From Morella rubra (taxonomy: Eukaryota; Streptophyta; Magnoliopsida; Fagales; Myricaceae), in assembly GCA_003952965.2 (NCBI GenBank), contig CM025853.1, positions 12,926,387 to 12,990,386 of the forward strand: a stretch of 64,000 bases of DNA, written 5' to 3'. The translations under genes and the position numbers were made by a program. The notes under the pieces are model-generated. The model was not told the origin of the DNA, did no database searches, and worked only from the letters and a program-made list of their open reading frames with translations. This document shows positions 48,454 to 58,301 of this stretch, piece after piece (the stretch's first letter is position 1; each line of letters opens with the position of its first letter).

Positions 48454-48845
48454 TAAGAATTATAACAATGAAACGAAAATCTTATTAATAAGGAAAATCT
48501 ATTCATTATGTTTAATTTAGATAGTTTTAGAAAAGTCTAAACGGGAGGGGGTGTCACATATGCTTAAGAAAAAAAAAAACTAACTTATATATTTTATTTC
48601 AATTGGTAAATTATAATCATAGTATGGTATGGTGGTAAGTATCAACATCTGTAGCAGGATTAATAAAATAATAATAATAAAAGATATTTATGGGACTAAG
48701 TGACACATGTAATTTGTAAAAAAAAGAGGGGGGGGGGTGTGGAAATACCAAATAAATAGTTCAACTAGAAAGAAATGGTCGAACCAAAACTAAAGCGAAT
48801 CTGAAGTGGGTTTGTCCTAGACTTCAACGCCACTTCTAATAACGG

Positions 48846-48950
48846 TAAATTCCAGTGGTCAGGTCTCGACGGAATGGGACTATAATGGGAGTCCTTGATT
48901 TCTTCTCCTTACGGTATGAAACCGGGCTATACTTGCTCTAAAAGTTAGAA
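48846..48950. repeat. Second copy of the YTH upstream segment
   Basis: See 39,882-39,980. Same orientation on the chromosome; here it precedes a CT-rich leader-like region. Confidence 0.75.
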
Positions 48951-49149
48951 GAAAACCTAATCCTAATAGTGAGGCCTTGCCAGTTGCCACCGCCAGTCTT
49001 CCTCCCTCAGCCGCCGCCACTCTTCAGTTATCCTTGCCGTCACCTGTCGCCGGTCTCCTTGCCCTATACAGAGCTTTAATCCTTCGCAAATTCATAGCCT
49101 CTTGTTCCTTAGTCACCGTTGACAGCTCTTTAGTAGAGTGCCATGTAAG

Positions 49150-49187
<38 letters not shown>

Positions 49188-49562
49188 GTTATCTGATTTA
49201 CATTTCTGCAACACATCCCTCCGTATATGTACTGCATATTTTTTTTGAAGTCTTTCCTTTATCTAGCATATGGACTAATTTGCTTCATGTGCCTTTGCAG
49301 TTGGTGATCTGAATCATCTGATCTTAGTAAAAAAAGAAGAAGTCACAGCCTTCATCCTTCCTAGCCTACCTCAGTAACCTCATTGCTCTCAGGTAATTTT
49401 TTAATGTTGTTTTCTTCGTTATAAAATTTATTATTAGATTATAAATTCACGTGTTGCTTGCTGTTGTTAATTTATTAGATTGATTTATCGATGTTGTCAC
49501 TGGCAGTGCCCTCAGGACATTTCATTGCTAGTTGCTGCCTTGCTGGGTATATTCTCAGGTCA
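48951..49562 (+). other. Possible spliced leader exons of an unidentified transcript
   Basis: GC-richer sequence (48,960-49,143) ends at GTAAGC. Blocks ending CTCTCAG/GTAATT (49,392) and TTCTCAG/GTCAGTG (49,559) look like short exons with splice donors; acceptor-like TTTGCAG (49,300) and CTGGCAG (49,506) precede them. A 111-codon frame (48977-49312) crosses the CT run and shows no motif. No product is assigned. A (CT)n microsatellite lies at 49153-49183. Confidence 0.35.
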
Positions 49563-49589
49563 GTGTATATTCCAATATTTTATAAATTA

Positions 49590-50099
49590 GGGGTAAAGTC
49601 ATAGTTAGCCCCATAAGTATGAGCAAAAATCAAATCGGTACCCCTAATTATCAATTCGGCGATTTGAGACCTATAACTTTTGAAAATCATCAATTCTAGC
49701 CCCCCGTCTAAATTGGACGTTAAATCCAACAGAAAATCATGCAAAATGACCAAAATACCCCAAGATAAAATTACCAAACAATTCATTAAAAATAAAAAAT
49801 GAAATTTCTTTTAAAAAAGTAATATTTTTTAAATAAAACTATTGAAACACTATTTCAATAAAATATTTATTTTTAATTTATTTCTTAAATTTTATTATTT
49901 TTATTTATTTTTTAAAATTTAGTCTTGGAGGGGCATTTTGGTCATTTTGCATGATTTTCATCGGATTTAACGCTAATTTAGACGGGGGGCTAGAATTGAT
50001 GATTTTCAAAAGTTATGGGTCTCAAATCGCCGAATTGATAATTAAGGGTACCAATTTGATTTTTGCTCATACTTATGGGGCTAACTATGATTTTACCCC
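49590..50099. mobile_element. Mutator-type MITE, 510 bp with about 170-bp TIRs
   Basis: Ends GGGGTAAAGTCATAGTTAGC and inverted GGGGTAAAATCATAGTTAGC. The inverted similarity runs for about 170 bp on each side. A perfect 9-bp target duplication TATAAATTA (49581-49589, 50100-50108) identifies it as Mutator-like. The middle is AT-rich, non-coding. Confidence 0.93.
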
Positions 50100-50129
50100 T
50101 ATAAATTATTAATGAATATAATTATATGG

Positions 50130-50700
50130 AGATTGGAGGGCTTGTTGAATTGGTTTGTTGGAGATTGGAGATTGGGTTGTGTTGGGGATTGGAGATTGGA
50201 GATTGGCTTGTTGAATTGCTAATTGGTTGATATGTTATATGCTGAATTGGTTTATTGCTGAATTGTTGATTTGTTAATTAGAGCTAATTGGTTGATCTGT
50301 TATATGCTGAATTGGTTTATTGCTAAATTGTTGATTTCTTAATTAGAGACGAATGTTGATCTGTTTGTTGCTGAATAACATGTTGAATTGTTGATTTGCT
50401 AATTGGTTGATCTGTATTTTCACGTCTATTTTTTGGTTGCTGAATGACATGTTTAATTAGAGACGAATGTTGATCTAATGATTGCTGATTTGGTTGCTGA
50501 ACAATGGTTGCTGATTTGATTAATATCGTCTATTTGTTGCTGATTAATGGTTGCTGATTTTGCTAATATGTAAACTCTAATGATTGCTGAATAATGGTTG
50601 ATGATTTGATTAATATCGTCTATTTGTTGTTGATTAATGATTTGGGGTGAATTAATTGTTTATCAAATTTCTTGAATTGAGTTGTATAATTTAACAGATG
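50130..50700. repeat. Degenerate repeats of GCTGAATTGTTGATTTG type
   Basis: GGAGATTGGAGATTGG repeats are followed by two 65-bp units (starting GCTAATTGGTTGAT at 50,218 and 50,283) and more scattered derivatives of GTTGCTGAATAATGGTTG. Confidence 0.75.
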
Positions 50701-51704
50701 GAACAAATAAACTTTAATGATTTGGGTACCCCTACTATTCTTTTGTAACATCTTGGTACGTTCATGTTTAAGAGGATGCCAATGAAACTTTGTTCATACC
50801 AAAAGAAACGGAAAAAAAAACAACATATAAGATTATCTAAGTGATTTTGTTTCCAAGGACATGTCTGTCAAAATGGGAGTTGATGGAATTACACCATGGT
50901 TTTCTGTAATCGAAGAACACACACAATATGTTATTTGCAGACATAGTAGAAAATTTCACTAGGGTCATACTTCTAAGCATAACAATGAGGTAGAGAACCC
51001 CCCCACATGAATAATCTGAGCAGAATACGGTAAGTGCTCTCCTAATTAATTGGTAAAACAAGAAAGAAAGGAGCCTAAGGAATACCCACCAAAGGGTTGT
51101 TTGATATATTTCTCCTTAACAAAGGATAGTCTGGTGTATTTCTCCTTAACAAAATTGAACTGTAAGTGATTTAGTTGATCAAGATGCATAAGGAGAAATA
51201 TGGGAATGCACTGATATCAGCATCGGTCCAGCACAATCATAGGAGAGTTTAAAAGCTTAATGTCATACGGAAAAAAATCTTAGTTGTCAAAGCAAAGTTC
51301 TCGAAAAGAAACAAACTAATCTCACAAGTACTATGTCTATAGAATGCAGAAGAAGCTGCTAGAAGGAACATAATTAAATTGAAACTACGCACTAATTCCT
51401 CAATATCAAAACAAATAGTTGATGGAACCCAAAGATTGCAAACCAAGAACAGCTCCTTCTGGGTAGGAGAGACCACAAGAGACGCTAAAACCTTTCTTAT
51501 TCCCCAACCGACGGAACAATGAGTTTCAAATACACTGAAAGATGCCACTGTTTGGAAACACAAATAGATAACAACTAAACTAATAAAAAGAATTAATAAA
51601 ACACACTGCACTAATTAAAACCCACAACCAAACATTGGAGCAAACACATGGCAGCAAGCAAATAAACCGAACTACTCCAAATAGCGTGGATTTGGCATGT
51701 GTCT

Positions 51705-52400
51705 CTACTTTGACCTCCTAGGTGCATCAGTCGCCCCGCCTACAAATGGATCCTTGTCCTCAAGGATCAAGGCAGGAAACTGCTCGCGAAGATGATCAAC
51801 TGCTTCCCATGTAGCATCCTCCAAAGGTAAATTTTTGCATTGAACAAGCGCTTCAGTTAGATACTTGTTGGGGCCTTTCTTAACCCATTGGTAATCACGA
51901 ATAGCCTTTGGTTCCAGCTGTGGAACTCCTTTTTCAAAAAATGGTGGTAAAGACGGCTGCAACTCCTCCATAGATCCCACCTTTCGCTTGAGTAGGGAGA
52001 CATGAAATATAGGATGAACTTTTGCCCCCTCTGGAAGATCCAATTTGTATGCAACGCTTCCAATTTTTTCTAAAATCTGATATGGCCCAAAAAATTTGCT
52101 GGCTAACTTTTGATGTGCACGCCTAAACACAGAGCTCTGTTGATAAGGTTGTAACTTAAGATAGATCCAATCTCCAACTGCAAAATTCACATTCCTTCTT
52201 CGAGCGTCAGCCAACTGCTTCATACGGTTACTGGATTTTTCTAGATTAGCCTTGAGTAGTTTCAATATCTCATCTTGTTCCATTAATGCTTTATCCACCT
52301 CTGCCACGGGAGAGACTCCAAATAAATAATTGGGTATGATAGGTGCTTCTCGACCATACAATGCCTTGAAAGGAGTCATCCCTGTGAAACTATGATACAT
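51705..52400 (-). pseudogene. gypsy integrase C-terminus with chromodomain
   Basis: Starts within integrase (YHSFTGMTPFKALYGRE) and passes the FKVGDWVYLKLQPY-type GPY region (here AVGDWIYLKLQPYQQ, FFGPYQILEKIG, VHPIFHVSLLK). It ends in a chromodomain-like segment (YLTEALVQCKNLP, EDATWEAVDHL) that may target insertion to marked chromatin. The stop at 51705 lies inside the 3' LTR, so the ORF overlaps it by about 25 bp. Confidence 0.85.
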
Positions 52401-52503
52401 AGTATTATATTAAAATTCAGCCCAAGGCAAGAATTGTACCCAAGATTTTGGATTATGACTAACAAAACACCTTAAATATTGTTCCAAACAATGATTAACC
52501 ACC

Positions 52504-53493
52504 TCAGTTTGGCCATCCGTTTGAGGGTGATAAGTAGAACTCGTTCTTAGCTGAGTTCTCTGCAACTTGAAAAAACTCTTGCCAGAACTTGCTAAGAATA
52601 ATTGGATCTATGTCAGATATAATGGAATTAGGAACACCATGCAATCTCACTGTTTGTTGAACAAATATCTCTGCCACACGCTTAGCGGTGTATGGGTGTG
52701 TCATTGATATAAAATGAGCATACATGGTAAGCCGATCCACCACAACCATAACAGAATCACTACCTCTAGAAATAGGTAAGCCATCAATAAAATCCATAGA
52801 GAGATCCTCCCATACCTGAGTAGGGATAGGAAGTGGCTGCAATAGCCCTACTGGAGATCTCGTATCATTTTTATTTTGTTGGCACACCCCGCAAGCTGCA
52901 ACATAGGATTCCACATCTTTCTTCATACCTTCCCAATAAAATACATGTGACAATCTTCTATAAGTTCTCAACACTCCAAAATGTCCTCCCACCTTTGAAT
53001 CATGTAACTCATGCAAGAGCCCCTTAGAGAAATCTGAATTTGGAGGTATTACTATCCGCCCCTTAAAATATACAAGACCATCACGAAACAAATATGCCAT
53101 TTGCAGATTTGGATCCTTGGCTATTTTCTCTCGTAATTGGACGAAGTATGGATGGTGAGAATTAGCTTCCTTAAGATCCTTCCACAATGAGACTTGGGAA
53201 TATGTCAAAGCATGCAATACTGGAGCATATCCACGCCTAGACAAAGAATCAGCTGCTGAATTTTCTTTACCTGGCTTATATATAATCTCATATTCATAAC
53301 CAAGAAGTTTTGAGACCCATTTTTGCTGCTCTGGAGTCGATACTTTTTGCTTTAAAAAATACTTCAAACTCCTCTGATCAGTACTAATAATAAACTTGCG
53401 TCCCAACAAATAGGATCTCCACACCCGTACTGCCTCTAAGATAGCGAGCATCTCTTTAGCATAAATTGACCACGCCTTCTTAGGTGGTCCCAA
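52504..53493 (-). pseudogene. gypsy RNase H and integrase
   Basis: RNase H acidic residues are visible in YAKEMLAIL, STDQRSLK and AADSLSRR. Integrase follows with the zinc domain (HDSKVGGHFG ... CGVCQQNK), first catalytic Asp in MDFIDGLP and second in ISDIDP (usually SDRD). The frame shifts just before the catalytic Glu block (HPQTDGQTEVV), which is found in another frame at about 52,500-52,530. Confidence 0.88.
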
Positions 53494-53570
53494 AGTTTTG
53501 CTGAGAAATGCAATTGGTCGCCCTTGTTGAGCTAAAACTGCCCAAATTCCTTCTCCAGAAGCATCAATTT

Positions 53571-54143
53571 CTACAACAAAAGTTTCTCAAACTTACAATA
53601 ATAACCAGTGAGTCCCAAAAATCCTCTGAGCTCTGTAACATTTTTTGGAACCGGCCAATCTTGCATAGCTTCCACCTTTGAATAATCCACCTGCACCCCA
53701 TTCTGAGAGATAATGTGGCCCAGATAGTCTACTTCCAATTTCCCAAAAGCACATTCAGATGGTTTGACAAAGAATTTATACCGTTTGAGAATGTCAAAAA
53801 CTAACCTGGGATGCTTCAAATGTTCTTTCCACTCTTGATTGTACACAAGAATATCATAAAAAAACACCAAAATGAACTTACGAAGATATGAACGAAAAAT
53901 CTCGTTCATGGCTGCTTGGAATGTAGAAGGGGCGTTACACAATCCAAATGGCATTACTAGGCACTCATTGTGCCCACTGTGAGTCCTGAAAGCTGTCTTT
54001 GGAATATCATCGGGATGTAGCCTTATCTGATGGTATCTTGCTCTCAAATCAAGCTTGGAAAAATATACAGCTCCATGTAACTCATCCAACATATCGTCCA
54101 CTGTAAGAATAGGAAAACGATCCTTGACTGTCGCTGCAATCAA
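53571..54143 (-). pseudogene. gypsy reverse transcriptase with damaged active site
   Basis: Motifs: RFPILTVDDMLDEL, FSKLDLRARYHQIR, KTAFRTHSGH, VMPFGLCNAPSTFQ and the palm motif, then VDYLGHIIS and LRGFLGLTGYY. The palm motif reads VFFYDILVY where VFFDDILVY is expected: the first of the two catalytic aspartates is Tyr (GAT to TAT). The upstream CVDYR block is in another frame near 54,160. Confidence 0.88.
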
Positions 54144-54324
54144 AGCTGTGTAATATGCACAAAATCGCCATGACCCATCTTTTTTTTTTTTACAAGTAAG
54201 ACCGGTGAAGAAAAAGGACTATTGCTAGGTCATACAAGGCCACTTGTCAACATCTCTGCTACTTGCCTTTCAATTTCATTCTTCTGGAAGTGGGCATATC
54301 TGTAAGGTCGGACATTAATACCCC

Positions 54325-55858
54325 CTAACTCTTGCTTGGGGGTAACCCCTTTGGTTCATTCAATACATGCTGGAACTCCTTCAGAATTTCATTGATGTCC
54401 TCTGCCACCACAGTTTTGTCCCCTTCTTGTACTAACCGACACCCAATAGCAAATAACTCTCCTCCTCCACGCATCTCATGCTCCAAAGCTTGGACAGTGA
54501 CAGCTTGTATTGTGGCACACGAAGGCCCTGAAATAATGCACTTTTGACCCTCTTTTTTGAATTCCATACTCATTTTCTTCCAATCACAGAGAGTGGGTCC
54601 CAATCCTTCCAACCATTGAATCCCAAATACAATATCCAACCCCGTGAGATCCAAGGAAAACAAAGTTATCACAAATTGAATTCCTTGAATAACCACTACT
54701 ACGTCTAAATATTTTTCTCTGCAAAGCAAGCGTTCCCCGTTAGCTACTTTAACCACAAATTCTTTGATAGGAGTTATCGGTAAATTTAGTTGTCGAGCCA
54801 CATGAGAGTCAATAAAATTGTGTGTGGATCCACTGTCAATGAGAACGGTGACCCCTTGTTTGGAGACATGTGCCCTTACCCGCATAGTACATGGACCCGT
54901 GTACCCAGTTAAAGCATGCAATGATATTTCACTGTGCCCATCCTCTCTCTTTTCATAATTTCCTTCCACAACTTCGTTCCCATCTTCTTCAAGACATTCA
55001 TGTAACCGATCCCCGTTATCATCATTAGCCACAGTTTCAATCAGAAAAAGTTTTGGCTTTTGGAATTTGTGTCCAGGTACTAAGTGCTCATCACAATTAA
55101 AACAAAGACCCTTTCTCTTTTTTTTTTGCATCTCCTCCCAGGATAATTGTTGAAGGGAGTGCTCCCGAAATTCCCAGACTTGGGCGCACTTTCACTGGAA
55201 ATTGAAGAGCGAAATTGTGGAGGTTTCAGATTTGTCTTGGCCCCCTCTATTTTTCCTGGTCTCCTCGGCCTGCCTAACTGATCATCCTTGAGCCTTGCTA
55301 ATTCAATTGTTTCTCTTAATGTTTTGGGCCGAAACATTCTAACCTTATCTGCCACTTCCTCCTTCAAGCCACCCAAGAAAGCTCTAATCAGAGCAGATTG
55401 TGGCCACCCATGTACCCTATTCGCAAGTCTCTCAAATTCTTGTTGAAATTGACGGAGTGAACCTGTTTGACGAATCCTGGGTAAAGCTTCATCATCATTG
55501 ACGTATTCGGTTGCGCCAAATCTTGCCAATAGTTCTTGTTCAAAAATTAGCCATGACAACACTGAATTATCTTCTTGGTAAACCTGTTTGCGAATCCCAT
55601 TGTAGCCATTGATAGTAGCTTCTCCTTCAATTGTAGCCATTGATAAAGGTGATAAGCAGCCAATGGAACTCTCTGCTCGTTTGGAGTCTGCTGAAAAGCA
55701 AAGTATTGGTTGACTCTGTTCAACCAAACAGTCGGCTCCTCCCTAGAAAATCTCGGAAAGTCAAGTTTGAATTGTCGGGGAAAGGACTGTCCCTCTTCCT
55801 CATGGCAATTCCCAGATCGTGATGACGAACCTCCCTCCTGAAACGACGGTGGTTGCAC
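54325..55858 (-). pseudogene. gypsy gag and aspartic protease
   Basis: Gag occupies 55858 to about 55130 in shifted frames, with SWLIFEQELLARFG, GSLRQFQQEFERLANR and FLGGLKEEV. A short internal duplication (TATCAATGGCTACAAT) near 55,600-55,640 disrupts it. The zinc knuckle begins CFNCDEHLVPGHK at 55,100. The protease carries DSGSTHNFIDSHVA near 54,830. The frame ends at 54325 where RT should begin. Confidence 0.85.
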
Positions 55859-56500
55859 AGAGTGAGAGCCCCCATTATTTGTCTATATCTTTTCCTTCGA
55901 AATAGCATTCAAAATCTCTCTGACAGAGCCTCCCAATTCTTGGAACTGAGCACTGTTGCCAACCTCCATTCGAGACATACTCTCGTCCAAACGCGAAATA
56001 CCTTCTCGCAGAACATTAACATCAGCCTCCAACTTTTCTATTCTATCTTTATTTGTCGCCATCAACAACGGCTCTGATACCAAGTTGATGGAACCCAAAT
56101 ATTGCAAACCAAGAATAGCTCCTTTCGGGTAGGAGAGACCACAAGAAACGCTAAAACCTTTTCTTATTCCCCAACCGACGGAACAATGAGTTTCAAATAC
56201 ACTGAAAGATGCCACTGTTTGGAAACACAAATAGATAACAACTAAACTAATAAAAAGAACTAATAAAACACACTGCATTAATTAAAACCCACAACCAAAC
56301 ACTGGAGCAAACACATGGCAGCAAGAAAATAAATCAAACTACTCCAAATAGCGTGGATTTGGCATGTGTCCCCGCTTTGACCTCCTAGGTGCATCAATAG
56401 CACTTCGTAAATTAGCACTTTGAAATAGTAGGCCTCACCAGAAAGAAAATTGAACAATGCATCACATTCTCTTATTTCTGACAAAATAGAGAAACCATAC

Positions 56501-56589
56501 CTTCTTTCGCATCCTCCCGTTTCGTATTTTTACACTTTCTCTTCTAGTATTTGCCTTTGCTTCAACAACCAATGGCCTCAAAATGAAAT
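56501..56589 (-). pseudogene. Inverted copy of uL18 exon 2
   Basis: 89 bp matching 61161-61249 with a few changes. It keeps the acceptor (TTTCATAG) and donor (AAG/GTATGG) and encodes ILRPLVVEAKANTRRES and KIRNGRMRKK. No exon 1, 3 or 4 accompanies it in this arm. Confidence 0.88.
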
Positions 56590-57263
56590 CTATGAAAAAT
56601 AAAACATTCAAGTCAACCAAGAGTAATTTGTACCAAACATGTCATACACAAACATAGTTAAACAGTTGGATGTTAAACACGAGATAGTTGACTCCAGCGT
56701 ACCCTGGATAAATGCCATCTGGCTTGTTTCGAATGTCAGTAGTTGGACTTCGATACAGGAGATCGGACAAGGAAAACACCATAAAACATGTACCAAACAA
56801 GGCTTTTCTTGCACCAAATGAGATTGACCTTAATGGAAAAGGAATAACCTATGAGTAAAAGGGATTATTGTTGGTGCTTTCTACACGTATTTCAGCTTCA
56901 ATCAAACTACAAATGCTGCCCCGTTGGCTGTCACAAGTGGGGAGCGGGGGTTCTTATCCTATCCTATCAACTTATCCATAAAACAAAACAAAAAAGGTTC
57001 CACTGCCACACTTCTTCCATTTGTCCCTAGTTGGATAGAAACGTGTCATCGACCAATACGTGTTGTTATAATTTTTTAGAATTTAGGTGATGTAGGTTGG
57101 CACAGAAATTTTTTTAACCCTAATAAGTATTTATAAACTTTAATATTTTTTTTTTCAAATTCTAATATTTTTTCACAAATTCTAACACTTTCATTTAAAT
57201 AAATAAAATTTAAAATTTTGTTATTCAAAAATGAATCTAGGATGCACAAGGTCAAGATTATTT

Positions 57264-58301
57264 CTCTATAAATAGGTCAAAAAGTATTTAAGAACACAAT
57301 GAACAATCACGCAACTTGACACCGAAGATGGTTATGAAGAGAGTATTTTTCTCTCTGAGCCCTTGGCCTGTTTGAATCCACTAATTTCCAAATTTAATTA
57401 CATAGTGATCAATCGATTACACTAACCTAGCTAATCTGACCATAATGAATCTTACCCGAACTACCTTTATTTGAATTTGCAATTTGTAGGGACATAGAAC
57501 TCAATGTCCACTTGAAAATTAGATTCTTCACATATCTTGATCTTCACGCACAAACCTTGTGCAATAAATGCCAATAACTGGAACTTCTTTATCTCCAAGA
57601 CATCTGGAATCTTCACACTCACTGGTGTGTAGGGGTTGGTGATCAAGGAGATCTTTCAGAGATGATCTATATCGATAATGATAGCAACACTCTTAAAGAA
57701 TCTTCATACACACAGGAAATAGAGCAAGGATAGGATTTTCTTGGAATGTCTCTCTCTAAATCTGTCAATCTCTTGAATATATGATTATGTGTCTTTCTAA
57801 AAGTTTCTGGAATGCTTTTTGTAAGAAGGGGGTCCTGGTAACTTTCTAGCTCACATTTCAAGGCTTCTAACAGAAATTTTTAACGCCACAGCTCTTTTTG
57901 TTAAGACAGTTACACATCGAGCTACAATCAGACTCCCATTGAACTTCAGCACCCTTCCAGACTTTCTCAAAAGAGGCCATGTGTCTGCAACTCTTTCAAT
58001 CCCAGGTAAAGACCGACACGTCCCGAATATGCCAAATACACTTTTACAAGACTCAAGTTTAGGATACTCGTAGTCTCTTAGATTATCCAATTTTGAGAGA
58101 AATAAACATATTCGGTAAGCCTTACAACATTGCTAGTATTCAATTCACAGTGTGTCTATCTCTTTTATAATTGGCCATTCAATTCAGATGATAAATTAGA
58201 GAGAATTTCTATCACTTTAACACATGTCAAGTAACTAATATTATAGTATTTAATCTTCGGAATCTAATTTTGGCATAAATAAAATCATTTGCTCTTAAAT
58301 G
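57264..58301. other. Central spacer of the palindrome
   Basis: 1.04 kb present only once. Two minus-strand frames (58090-57851 and 57861-57667) are open but without recognised motifs. Nothing identifies it as gene or transposon. Confidence 0.5.

Larger units (their letters stand above)
51420..56396 (-). mobile_element. Ty3/gypsy chromovirus, 4.98 kb
   Basis: LTRs of 310 bp (51420-51729) and 311 bp (56086-56396) run TGATGCACCT...CCATCA on minus, flanked by ATAGT/ATAGC. That is a 5-bp duplication with one mismatch; the palindrome's other arm shows the intact site AGATAGCAC. A tRNA-Met primer site (56071-56082) adjoins the right LTR. Gag, protease, RT, RNase H, integrase and a C-terminal chromodomain occur in gypsy order on minus. 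Small size and short LTRs suggest the Reina group of chromoviruses. I count about 15 differences between LTRs, so it is not very recent. Several frameshifts. Confidence 0.93.
50732..57263 (-). repeat. Left arm of the uL18 palindrome (split by a gypsy element)
   Basis: After removing the gypsy insertion (51420-56396) about 1.55 kb remains. This is the reverse complement of 58302-58916 plus 61122-62036. It includes a copy of uL18 exon 2 and its flanking introns but lacks exon 1. Confidence 0.92.
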
